Shown here: positions 13,989 through 22,675 of the stretch, piece by piece
Layout of the letters: each line of letters begins with the position of its first letter
How positions within the stretch are numbered: position 1 is the stretch's first letter
From: CAJXMH01 sp964001305
GTDB lineage: Bacteria; Bacteroidota; Bacteroidia; Flavobacteriales_E; Vicingaceae
Direction of reading: 5' to 3'
NCBI GenBank assembly: GCA_964001305.1
Contig: CAXFAI010000035.1
Location: 95,097 to 159,096 of the forward strand
Length of the DNA: 64,000 bases
Position numbers and translations under genes: made by a program
Notes under the pieces: generated by a model
The model's input: the letters and a program-made list of their open reading frames with translations, nothing else
Database searches by the model: none
What the model was told of the DNA's origin: nothing

Positions 13989-15413
13989 TTAATCTTCCCA
14001 AACTTTTCCTGGGTTTAAAATTCCATTTGGATCAAAGGCCTGTTTAATGGCTTTTTGCAGAGCGATATCTTCAGGATTGAACATAACATCCATAAATTCT
14101 TTTTGCACCAAACCAATACCATGCTCACCCGAAATCGTTCCTCCTAGTCTTTTACATAGTTGAAAAATTTCTCGAATGCCTTGTTTTAAGTGCTCACCTT
14201 CCCAAGCTTCATCACTCATCTCACCTTTCAAAATATTTACATGTAAATTACCATCACCTGCATGACCATAGCAAACAGACTGAAATCCATATTGTCTTCC
14301 TATTTCCTTCACACCTTTTAATAATGCTGGTAATTCTGCTCTTTTTACCACGGTATCTTCTTCTTTGTAAATGGAGTTTGCTTTAACTGCTTCGCCTAAG
14401 CTTCTGCGCAATTTCCAAAGCTTAACTTTTTCTGCTTGTGACTCAGCTAAAAGGATTTCATCACAATCGTAGTTTTCTAATAGGGAATAAATCTGTTCCG
14501 CTTCTTGCATAAGCACTTCCGGATAATTACCATCCAATTCTATCAATAAGTGCGCTTCAATATCTTCGGCTATATCTACCTCAATACCATGCACAAAACG
14601 CTGGGCAAACTCTAAAGCGTCTCTTTCCATAAATTCCAATCCTGATGGTGTAATTCCCAAATGAAAAATAGCCGAAACAGCTTGACAGGCCTCTTCAGCC
14701 TTTCGAAATGGAACCAAAAGCAATAAGTCATGTTTTGGATGCGGAATAAGTCGCATCACTGCTTTAGTAATAATGCCAAGAGTACCTTCGCTACCTACCA
14801 TCAATTGAGTAAGGTTTAAGGCGGTTGCATTCTTCAACACATTGGCACCAGTCCACATTAAGCGACCATCGGCCAAAGCCACTTCTAGATTTAACACATA
14901 ATCTTTGGTTACTCCATATTTTACGGCCTTAGGTCCTCCGCTATTCTCCGCCAAATTTCCACCTATAAAACAGCTGCCTTTGCTAGCCGGGTCAGGAGGG
15001 TAAAAAAGTCCTTTTTCTGCTACAGCTTCTTGAAAAACCTGAGTAATAACTCCCGGCTCAACAGTTGCTTGCAGATTGGCTTCATCAATATCAAGAATTC
15101 GATTTAACTTTTCTGTACTAAGCAAAACTCCACCGAAAATGGGTAAAGCACCGCCACTTAAACCGGTTCCCGCACCGCGTGCAGTTATGGGCAATTTCCT
15201 TTTGTTGCAATAAGCTAAAATGGTTGCCACATCTTCGGCTGTATTGGGAAGCAAAACAACTTGTGGTAAATAGTGTAAATCTTCGGTGTAATCATGGTCG
15301 TACCTCAATAGTTCTACATGATTGCTTATTACTTTTTCTTTTCCTAAAAGTTGTTGAAAAAACTGAATATCAGATTCATCAATGTGCTGCCATTTACCAC
15401 TACTACTATTCAT
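13989..15413 (-). CDS. GlcD-type FAD-linked oxidase (glycolate/D-lactate dehydrogenase family)
   Basis: 474-residue flavoprotein expected to oxidise a 2-hydroxy acid such as D-lactate or glycolate. Seen: FAD-binding PP-loop TARGAGTGLSGGALP, a second FAD segment (GGNLAENSGGPKAVKYG), and the FAD-oxidase C-terminal domain with CYGHAGDGNLHVNI and SGEHGIGLVQKEF. The length is normal for the single-subunit GlcD/Dld-II branch, and no GlcE or GlcF partner lies next to it. It is divergent from the dipeptidyl peptidase gene with 68 bases between them. Confidence 0.88.
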   Translation of the reverse strand: MNSSSGKWQHIDESDIQFFQQLLGKEKVISNHVELLRYDHDYTEDLHYLPQVVLLPNTAEDVATILAYCNKRKLPITARGAGTGLSGGALPIFGGVLLSTEKLNRILDIDEANLQATVEPGVITQVFQEAVAEKGLFYPPDPASKGSCFIGGNLAENSGGPKAVKYGVTKDYVLNLEVALADGRLMWTGANVLKNATALNLTQLMVGSEGTLGIITKAVMRLIPHPKHDLLLLVPFRKAEEACQAVSAIFHLGITPSGLEFMERDALEFAQRFVHGIEVDIAEDIEAHLLIELDGNYPEVLMQEAEQIYSLLENYDCDEILLAESQAEKVKLWKLRRSLGEAVKANSIYKEEDTVVKRAELPALLKGVKEIGRQYGFQSVCYGHAGDGNLHVNILKGEMSDEAWEGEHLKQGIREIFQLCKRLGGTISGEHGIGLVQKEFMDVMFNPEDIALQKAIKQAFDPNGILNPGKVWED

Positions 15414-15481
15414 TTATAAATTCTAATTCAATTTATGTAAATTCGGGCTCTTTGAACGAAAATAACGAATAAATCACCTTT

Positions 15482-17710
15482 ATGAAGCATATAAAAACCA
15501 TTTGTTTAAGTCTAATTTTAACTGGAACAATATCTTTAGTTGCTCAAGAAGAAAGCATTGCCAAAGAAGCCCCCATTGAATCTAATTCCAATTTAAAAAA
15601 GTTTATCACACTAGCTGATATTTGGAAAGATCATACTTTTCGATCAAAAGGGGTATACGGCTTACGTTCGATGAATGATGGGCTTAACTATACCGTAATT
15701 GAAAGGGGAAAGGATGGGAAATCATTGGTGCAATACAAGTACTCCAACGGAAAAAAAGTGAAAACCTTGATTGCTGCAGATGATATAAATTTTGAGGGTA
15801 AAAAATTGAGCATTGATGCTTATGAATTTTCTGCTGATGAGAAAAAAGTCTTGATTGCCGATGAATTGGAAAGCATTTATCGTCGTTCTACCAAAGCACA
15901 ATATTATATTCTAGATCTAAAAACTAAAAAGATTCAAAAGCTAAGTGAGGGAGAAAAACAAATGTATGCTGATTTTTCGCCCAATGGAAATAAAGTGGCC
16001 TTTGTAAAAAGCAACAATCTTTATTTAAAAGACCTAGAAAGTGGAAAAGAAACTCAAATTACAAGCGACGGGGAATACAACAAAATAATTAATGGTGCCT
16101 CCGATTGGGTATATGAAGAAGAATTGAGCTTATCTCAGGCTTTTCAATGGTCAGTAGATGGAAAGAAATTGGCCTTTTATCGTTTTGATGAATCTGCGGT
16201 AAAGCAATGGAACATGAAAATGTATGACGGCCTCTACCCCACTGATTATCGTTTTAAATACCCCAAAGCTGGAGAAGAAAATGCCATGGTTAGCATAAAG
16301 ATTTTTCACTTAGAAAATAGTAAAACCATTGATGTGAAATTAAATCAAGCTTATGAGTATTTGCCTTCTATTCAATGGACCGAAGATGCAAACCAATTGG
16401 CTGTTATGAGTACGAATCGCCATCAGAACGATTTACAAATCAATTTGGTAAATGCAACTGATGGAAGTAGCAAAGTAATTCATAATGAAACAAGTGAAAC
16501 CTACATTGAAATGCCTTTCGATGTTTACTTCACCAAAGACAAAAAGCATTTCTTGATTCAAAGTGAAAAAAGTGGTTTTCGTCACCTCTATTTATATCAG
16601 ATGGACGGTTCTTTGAAAAGACAACTGACTGCAGGCAATTGGCCTGTAACAGATTTGTATGGTGTGGATGATCAAAGTGGCTTTGTTTACTATCAAGCTG
16701 CGGAAAAGTCTCCTTTAGATCGAAACATATACCGCATTGATTTAGAAGGTAAAAACAAAAAACGGTTAAGTTCGAAAGATGGGACAAACCGAGCCTCATT
16801 TAGCAAGAGTTTTGCGTATTTCATAAATACCCATAGCACTGCAGATATCCCCAATTACATTACCTTAAATGATGCAAGTGGAAAGGAAATAAGGGTTCTT
16901 GAAAGCAATCAAGCTTTAAAAGACAAGATGAAAGACTACACCCTAAGCAAGAAAGAATTTTTTACGTTTAAAACCTCAGAGGGAGTTGAATTAAATGGTT
17001 GGATGATCAAACCTGTGAGTTTTAATCCTAAGCAGAAATATCCAGCATTTTTAACCATTTATGGTGGACCTGGTTCGCAAACAGTAACCAATGCTTGGGG
17101 TGGAAGTAATTACCTATGGCATCAAATGTTGGCACAACAAGGTTACATCGTCGTTTCGGTAGACAACAGAGGAACAGGTGCTAGAGGAGTTGACTTTAAG
17201 AAAATTACCTACAAGCAATTGGGAAAATACGAAACCATGGACCAAATTGAAACGGCTAAATACCTAGCTTCTCAGCCATTTATTGATGGAAATCGAATTG
17301 GTGTTCAAGGATGGAGTTATGGGGGCTATATGTCGAGTTTGTGTTTACTAAAAGGAGCAGATCATTTTAAAGCAGCCATTGCGGTAGCACCAGTAACGAA
17401 TTGGCGCTATTACGATAGCATTTATACTGAACGTTACATGCAAACCCCACAAGAAAACGGCGATGGCTATGATGACAACTCGCCTATAAACCACGTTGAT
17501 AAATTAAAAGGAAAATATTTATTGGTCCACGGCATGGCCGATGACAATGTACATTTACAAAATACCACTGAAATGATTTCTGCTTTGGTAGCAGCAGACA
17601 AACAGTTTGATTTGTTTATGTATCCTAATAAAAACCACGGCATTTATGGTGGAAATACACGCTACCATTTGTACAAAAAAATGACTGATTTCTTAAATCA
17701 AAACCTATAA
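15482..17710 (+). CDS. S9 family dipeptidyl peptidase IV
   Basis: Exported prolyl dipeptidyl peptidase (742 residues, signal peptide ending near LVAQE). The N-terminal eight-bladed propeller domain carries the substrate-amine Glu pair in DWVYEEELSLSQAF. The C-terminal hydrolase domain has GWSYGG with Ser612, Asp687 in HGMADDNVH and His719 in NKNHGIYGG, a complete catalytic triad. It releases N-terminal X-Pro dipeptides, probably in the periplasm. The two downstream POT transporters are the obvious importers of its products, so these three genes look like one peptide-utilisation set. Confidence 0.93.
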   Translation: MKHIKTICLSLILTGTISLVAQEESIAKEAPIESNSNLKKFITLADIWKDHTFRSKGVYGLRSMNDGLNYTVIERGKDGKSLVQYKYSNGKKVKTLIAADDINFEGKKLSIDAYEFSADEKKVLIADELESIYRRSTKAQYYILDLKTKKIQKLSEGEKQMYADFSPNGNKVAFVKSNNLYLKDLESGKETQITSDGEYNKIINGASDWVYEEELSLSQAFQWSVDGKKLAFYRFDESAVKQWNMKMYDGLYPTDYRFKYPKAGEENAMVSIKIFHLENSKTIDVKLNQAYEYLPSIQWTEDANQLAVMSTNRHQNDLQINLVNATDGSSKVIHNETSETYIEMPFDVYFTKDKKHFLIQSEKSGFRHLYLYQMDGSLKRQLTAGNWPVTDLYGVDDQSGFVYYQAAEKSPLDRNIYRIDLEGKNKKRLSSKDGTNRASFSKSFAYFINTHSTADIPNYITLNDASGKEIRVLESNQALKDKMKDYTLSKKEFFTFKTSEGVELNGWMIKPVSFNPKQKYPAFLTIYGGPGSQTVTNAWGGSNYLWHQMLAQQGYIVVSVDNRGTGARGVDFKKITYKQLGKYETMDQIETAKYLASQPFIDGNRIGVQGWSYGGYMSSLCLLKGADHFKAAIAVAPVTNWRYYDSIYTERYMQTPQENGDGYDDNSPINHVDKLKGKYLLVHGMADDNVHLQNTTEMISALVAADKQFDLFMYPNKNHGIYGGNTRYHLYKKMTDFLNQNL

Positions 17711-17788
17711 ATAGAGCAATTAATCAAGACTTCAATTTTTATTATTTTAGTCACTTCTTAAACTTATCTTAACCCTTAAAATAAACTT

Positions 17789-19189
17789 ATGCAAGAGCGA
17801 TCAGAATTATGGGGCCACCCCAAAGGACTATACATTTTATTTTTCACAGAACTTTGGGAACGTTTTAGTTATTACGGAATGCGAGCCATTCTTGTACTCT
17901 TTCTCATTTCTACTGTAAATAGTGACAATCCTGGTTTTGGATGGACTGAAGGTGATGCTTTAAAGCTTTATGGTTGGTATACGGCTCTAGTTTATATTAT
18001 GTCTATTGCAGGTGGTTTAGTTGCTGATAAATTTTGGGGACAAAAAAGAACCGTATTAATTGGTGGTATTTTACTTTGCTTAGGTCATGGTATACTTGCG
18101 GTAGAAGCCTTATGGGCATTTTATACTGGTTTGGCACTTATTGTTTTAGGGGTTGGCGGTTTAAAACCTAACATTTCTACTATGGTAGGTGGACTTTATC
18201 CACAAGGAGATGATCGCAGAGACAAAGGATTTACCATTTTTTACATAGGTATTAATCTAGGAGCTTTCTTTTCTGCATTGGTAGTTGGCTACGTTGGTGA
18301 AGAAATGGGATGGCATTATGGTTTTGGCTTAGCAGGTATTGGAATGATTGTAGGCCAAATTGTATACATGTGGGGCCAAAAATATTTAAAAGGAGTTGGA
18401 GAGTCTACTCAAGACTTAACACCTGCTGAAAAGGAAGCCAAAAAGCGTCCTCTTACCCAAGTAGAAAAAGACCGTGTAAAAGTAATGTTGATTTCATTTC
18501 TACTTATCATCGTGTTTTGGGGAGCCTTTGAGCAAGCAGGTGGTTTAATGAATATTTATACCGCTCAAAAAACAGATTTATCACTTGGCTTTACATTACC
18601 CTTGTTAGATATTGATGCGATTCCTGCCTCTTGGTTCCAATCAGTAAATGCATTCTTTATTATAACCTTAGGTGTGCCAATTGCTTCATTTTGGGTTTGG
18701 TGGAAAAGAAAAGGAAAAGAAACTTCCTCATTATTTAAAATGGCTATAGGCGTTCTAATTATGGGTTGGGGCTTTTTATTTATGACAGGAGCGGCATTAG
18801 AATACGAAGCAAATGGTTCTTCTGCTATGTATTGGTTGGTCTTAGCTTATTTATTTCACACCGTTGGTGAGCTTTGTGCTTCCCCAGTAGCACTATCTTT
18901 TATTACCAAATTAGCACCACTTAAGTATGCTTCATTAATGATGGGCGTTTACTTTGCTGCTACAGGTGTTGGAAATAAAGTGGCTGGCTTGCTAGGTGAA
19001 TGGTCAGCTTCAGCAGGAGAATTACAAATCTTTACTGGCATTGCTATTTTCTGTACGATCATTGCAGCCTTGGTGATTGCCTTATTAAAACCATTAAAGC
19101 GTTTAACGCATGGTGCAGAAGAGTTAAAAGCAGACTCGCACCATGAAGAACAAGAAGGATTTGAAATAGCTGATAAAGCAGAAGCTTAA
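17789..19189 (+). CDS. Proton-dependent oligopeptide (POT/PTR2) transporter 1
   Basis: Inner-membrane H+-coupled di/tripeptide symporter of the major facilitator superfamily, 466 residues with about 12-14 hydrophobic helices. The POT signature is clear: ELWERFSYYGMRAILVLFL (the ExxERFxYY motif that couples protons) and the second signature GLKPNISTMVG. It lies 78 bases after the dipeptidyl peptidase gene and 16 bases before a second POT gene, which fits import of the released dipeptides. Confidence 0.92.
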   Translation: MQERSELWGHPKGLYILFFTELWERFSYYGMRAILVLFLISTVNSDNPGFGWTEGDALKLYGWYTALVYIMSIAGGLVADKFWGQKRTVLIGGILLCLGHGILAVEALWAFYTGLALIVLGVGGLKPNISTMVGGLYPQGDDRRDKGFTIFYIGINLGAFFSALVVGYVGEEMGWHYGFGLAGIGMIVGQIVYMWGQKYLKGVGESTQDLTPAEKEAKKRPLTQVEKDRVKVMLISFLLIIVFWGAFEQAGGLMNIYTAQKTDLSLGFTLPLLDIDAIPASWFQSVNAFFIITLGVPIASFWVWWKRKGKETSSLFKMAIGVLIMGWGFLFMTGAALEYEANGSSAMYWLVLAYLFHTVGELCASPVALSFITKLAPLKYASLMMGVYFAATGVGNKVAGLLGEWSASAGELQIFTGIAIFCTIIAALVIALLKPLKRLTHGAEELKADSHHEEQEGFEIADKAEA

Positions 19190-19205
19190 ATAAAACACAG
19201 ACATC

Positions 19206-20876
19206 ATGGACATTGGATTTTGGATTATGGTGGTAGCCTGGGCCTTTGTGCTCGTTTGGGTACCGTTTATTATCATGAGTAACAAAAAGGTTCATCCCAA
19301 GGCCTTGTTCATCTTGTTTTTTGCCGAAATGTGGGAACGTTTTTCCTATTACGGCATGCGTGCCCTGCTTACCTTGTATATGGTGCAAGAATTGTTTCGA
19401 GAACTAAGTCAAGCCGAAGCTGATGAAAAAGCACTTGGCATTTATGGCTCCTACACGGCTATGGTTTACCTCTTCCCTGTGGTTGGGGGTATTTTAGCCG
19501 ATAAGGTTTTAGGTTTTCGCAAAGCCATCATATTTGGTGGAGCTTTGATGATGGCCGGTCATTTTGCTCTTGCTTTAGAAGGTATGTTCTTTGGCGGAAA
19601 TATGCAATTGTTTTTCCTTTCGCTTGCCTTTATCATGGTTGGAAATGGCTTTTTTAAACCAAACGTTTCTAGTTTTTTAGGCAACTTTTACGGCTTAAAC
19701 GATAGTAGAAAAGATGGTGCCTTTACCATTTTCTATATGGGTGTAAATATTGGAGCCTTGCTTTCCATTACAACCTGTGGTTATGTGGGTGAGCAAATTA
19801 GCTGGCATTATGGTTTTGGACTTGCAGGCATCGGCATGGCACTCGGCTTGCTTGTTTTTTGGTTCTTTGGTCCATCTAGTTTTGGAAAAAAAGGCATAAA
19901 CCCAACAGAAGTAGAGAATTTCCCTGAAATTAATGAAGAAGAAGATTTAGCGCGTTTAAAAGGACCTAAATCCTTAACAGAGCAAGCACAAGCAGAAGAA
20001 GCAAGCAATTTTAAATTGCACATGACACCGAAATTGAAGCGTAAGCAAATGCTAACTTTCATTGGAACCTTAGTCTTCATACCCATTTCTGCGCAATTCT
20101 TAAATCTAAGTGATATTGTTACTTGGATTCTTATTGCCTTAAGCATTGGCTTGTTAGGTGCACTGCTATTCATGGGGCGTCAACAAGAAGAAAAAAAATC
20201 GGAACAGCGCCTATGGGTGGTGGTTGTTCTCTTTGTTTTTCATGCCGTTTTTTGGGCTTTGTTTGAACAAGCTGGTGGCTCGATTACCCTTTTCACTGCT
20301 CGAAACATAGATCGAGTTGTCATGGGATCAGAAATTCCAGCTTCCATTTTCCAATTTTTCAATGCCTTTTTTATCATGACTTTGGCTCCTCTCTTTTCTT
20401 GGCTTTGGGTTAAGTTACGTCAGTCTGATAAAGAACCCTCTACCCCACTAAAATTTGTATTGGGTTTAAGTTTACTAGCCTTAGGATTTGTCTTCATTGT
20501 CCTAGGTTCTCAGTTTGCAACAGATGGATTAGTGCCCATTCTATTTTTAGTTTTCATGTATTTCTTCCATACATCAGGCGAGCTTTGTTTATCACCAGTT
20601 GGATTATCTATGATCACCAAACTATCACCAAAAAAAGCAGTAGGTTATGTTATGGGGGTTTGGTTTTTATCCATTGCCTTAGCCAATAAAATGGCGGGAC
20701 TAATTGGTGAGTTAACGGCTGGTGAAGGGTTAGGAGAAAACGCTAGCCGATTAGATACTTTGGCGGTTTATTCCCATACCTATTTAGTTTGGGGAGTTGG
20801 CGTAGTTGGCGGTGCTGCTTTAGTACTATTGTTCTTAGTCCCCACCCTAAGAAAATGGATGCATGGCATTCACTAA
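19206..20876 (+). CDS. Proton-dependent oligopeptide (POT/PTR2) transporter 2
   Basis: Second POT symporter, 556 residues, with the same ExxERFxYY motif (EMWERFSYYGMRALLTLYM) and a FFKPNVSSFLG signature. It is longer than its neighbour because of an extra N-terminal hydrophobic segment (IGFWIMVVAWAFVLVW) and a longer central cytoplasmic loop rich in Glu/Ala. The pair probably arose by old duplication and may differ in peptide preference. The transcript ends in the strong palindromic terminator at 20911-20953. Confidence 0.92.
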   Translation: MDIGFWIMVVAWAFVLVWVPFIIMSNKKVHPKALFILFFAEMWERFSYYGMRALLTLYMVQELFRELSQAEADEKALGIYGSYTAMVYLFPVVGGILADKVLGFRKAIIFGGALMMAGHFALALEGMFFGGNMQLFFLSLAFIMVGNGFFKPNVSSFLGNFYGLNDSRKDGAFTIFYMGVNIGALLSITTCGYVGEQISWHYGFGLAGIGMALGLLVFWFFGPSSFGKKGINPTEVENFPEINEEEDLARLKGPKSLTEQAQAEEASNFKLHMTPKLKRKQMLTFIGTLVFIPISAQFLNLSDIVTWILIALSIGLLGALLFMGRQQEEKKSEQRLWVVVVLFVFHAVFWALFEQAGGSITLFTARNIDRVVMGSEIPASIFQFFNAFFIMTLAPLFSWLWVKLRQSDKEPSTPLKFVLGLSLLALGFVFIVLGSQFATDGLVPILFLVFMYFFHTSGELCLSPVGLSMITKLSPKKAVGYVMGVWFLSIALANKMAGLIGELTAGEGLGENASRLDTLAVYSHTYLVWGVGVVGGAALVLLFLVPTLRKWMHGIH

Positions 20877-20910
20877 AAGCCATTTATTTTCCTAAAATCA
20901 GAAAAACATA

Positions 20911-20953
20911 TGTAAACAAAAAAAGGAGCTTTAAGCTCCTTTTTTTGTTTACA
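20911..20953. terminator. Long palindromic bidirectional-type terminator
   Basis: Perfect 21-base arms (20911-20931 and 20933-20953) around a single base: outer TGTAAAC/GTTTACA, A/T tracts, inner AGGAGCTT/AAGCTCCT. Confidence 0.9.
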
Positions 20954-20970
20954 CATACTTAGATTGCTTT

Positions 20971-20984
20971 GTAACTCTTGTTAC
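20971..20984. promoter_or_regulatory. Candidate Crp/Fnr operator upstream of the sterol desaturase gene
   Basis: GTAAC-TCTT-GTTAC. The half-sites are the same as those before the TauE and persulfide dioxygenase genes. It is followed after 23 bases by the weak -7-like TAATTTTA (21008-21015), 16 bases before the ATG. Confidence 0.5.
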
Positions 20985-21031
20985 TGAACAATACCATCAG
21001 ATAGGTGTAATTTTATAAAAACATTTTAACT

Positions 21032-21898
21032 ATGTATGAATTATTCCAAGCTTTTAAAGATTCATTCTTAGGTAGCCTAAACTGGACTTGGAATAGCATC
21101 ATTTTCCAAGTTCCTTGGTATCAAAATTACTTTTGGGGATTAATCATTATTTCTTTAGTTGTTTGGGGAATGGAAATTGCTTTTCCATGGCGAAAAAAAC
21201 AAGGAATTATTAGAAAGGATTTCTGGCTTGACGGCTTCTACATGTTTTTTAATTTCTTCTTGTTTGCCATTTTTATCAGTGGCTTTTATCGAATCATGCA
21301 ATTGGGTTTTGAATCCATAGGTATTCAAATGGATAGCCTCAGTTTAATCAACACCAAAACTTGGCCAACTTGGGCTTCTCTTCTTCTATTTTTTGTTTTA
21401 CTTGATTTTGTTCAATGGTTTACTCATGTCTTACTACATCGTATTCCTGCCTTGTGGCAATTTCACAAAGTGCACCATTCTGTTAAAGAAATGGGCTTTG
21501 CAGCCCACTTGCGTTTTCATTGGATGGAAAATATTTTGTACAAACCTTTAAAAACCATAGCAGTTATGGTATTAGGTGGCTTTGAACCCGAACAAGCTTA
21601 CCTTGTCCATTTTGTTGCCATTACCATTGGACATTTGAATCATGCCAATATCAAACTAACCTACGGACCTTTCAAGTACATTTTTAATAATCCGGTGATG
21701 CATTTACACCACCATGCTTATTACCTGCCCAAAGCTAGCTATGGAGTGAACTACGGCATTAGCCTAAGCTTATGGGATTACCTCTTTAAAACGGCTCACA
21801 TACCCAATGAAAATGGAGAAACCAAATTGGGATTTGAAGGGGATGAAAACTTCCCGCAAGACTTTATTGGGCAGAATTTATATGGATTTAGAAAATAG
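21032..21898 (+). CDS. Sterol desaturase / fatty acid hydroxylase family protein
   Basis: Integral membrane di-iron enzyme (288 residues, about four membrane spans). The eight-His metal site is visible as HVLLH (132-136), HKVHH (145-149), H201-x2-H204 and HLHHH (224-228). Relatives hydroxylate or desaturate lipids using O2, so a lipid tail hydroxylation role is likely but the substrate is unknown. A GTAAC-N4-GTTAC palindrome precedes its promoter, hinting at control by the Crp/Fnr protein encoded at 25022-25654. Convergent with the lipoprotein gene, one base apart. Confidence 0.88.
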   Translation: MYELFQAFKDSFLGSLNWTWNSIIFQVPWYQNYFWGLIIISLVVWGMEIAFPWRKKQGIIRKDFWLDGFYMFFNFFLFAIFISGFYRIMQLGFESIGIQMDSLSLINTKTWPTWASLLLFFVLLDFVQWFTHVLLHRIPALWQFHKVHHSVKEMGFAAHLRFHWMENILYKPLKTIAVMVLGGFEPEQAYLVHFVAITIGHLNHANIKLTYGPFKYIFNNPVMHLHHHAYYLPKASYGVNYGISLSLWDYLFKTAHIPNENGETKLGFEGDENFPQDFIGQNLYGFRK

Positions 21899-21899
21899 C

Positions 21900-22559
21900 C
21901 TAGTGAATACGATACCGAACAAGTCTTTTTTCAATATGATTAGGACTTGCTGAATAATGAAAACTTTGAAATACTTTGCCAACATTTTCAGCGTATTGTT
22001 GGTGTGAGTATCTAGGGTAGTCATAAAGCTTTTGCAATGCTTCTACCGAAGTAATAGTTGTACCTAAGTAATCTATGACAGCAAACTCTCCTGCCGGAAC
22101 AATCGTTTTTATTTCAGGTAAATGTAACATGTAAAAAGTATATTGTAAGGTATCTCCATTAGATGTGTAATTGATAAAGTCATCTAAGGTATCTGAGAAG
22201 TTTACAAAGTTTAACTTAGATTGATATCCAAGTGAAACTAAATACCCACTGGAGTCTCTAAACCACCCTCTATCTTCATAGTTAGTCGGATATTCTTTAC
22301 CATACATATAAAAATACCTATTCCCATTTACCATTGTATCCCTTATAACTCTTACACTATCTTGTTTATTCAAGTTTGTTTCATTCCCTGAAGTATCTAC
22401 AGAATAGTTTTCATACACCCAATAATTTCCTACTTCTAAAGGGAAGTAGTTGGGAGATATAGGGGTATTTTGAGTTTCTACTTGAACAGTATTTTCCTCA
22501 TCCTTTTTACAAGAAAATAAGGTAAGTGCAATTATCATTGAAAAGAGGTAGTATTTCAT
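21900..22559 (-). CDS. Lipoprotein of unknown function
   Basis: 219 residues; signal with lipobox LFSC (Cys17) followed by a KKDEEN charged stretch typical of surface-routed lipoproteins in this phylum. The body contains NYFPLEVGNYWVYENYSVD and a beta-strand-rich pattern that recurs in many hypothetical Bacteroidota lipoproteins. No catalytic motif is seen. It is transcribed in the same direction as the sulfur genes but is separated from them by a terminator. Confidence 0.7.
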   Translation of the reverse strand: MKYYLFSMIIALTLFSCKKDEENTVQVETQNTPISPNYFPLEVGNYWVYENYSVDTSGNETNLNKQDSVRVIRDTMVNGNRYFYMYGKEYPTNYEDRGWFRDSSGYLVSLGYQSKLNFVNFSDTLDDFINYTSNGDTLQYTFYMLHLPEIKTIVPAGEFAVIDYLGTTITSVEALQKLYDYPRYSHQQYAENVGKVFQSFHYSASPNHIEKRLVRYRIH

Positions 22560-22627
22560 AAAAAGTAAATTTGGTTTTCTTCAAAACGAAAGACGTTGTC
22601 TTTTATTATTAATGAAGTATTTCCAAC

Positions 22628-22652
22628 AAAAAAGGCCGGCATTAGCCGACCC
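22628..22652 (-). terminator. Terminator after the persulfide dioxygenase gene
   Basis: Read on the minus strand: GGTCGGC, loop TAAT, GCCGGCC (one G-U pair in RNA), then six T. Lies 24 bases past the stop of the gene ending at 22676. Confidence 0.75.
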
Positions 22653-22675
22653 TTTCATTTACTATTCTCGAATTA

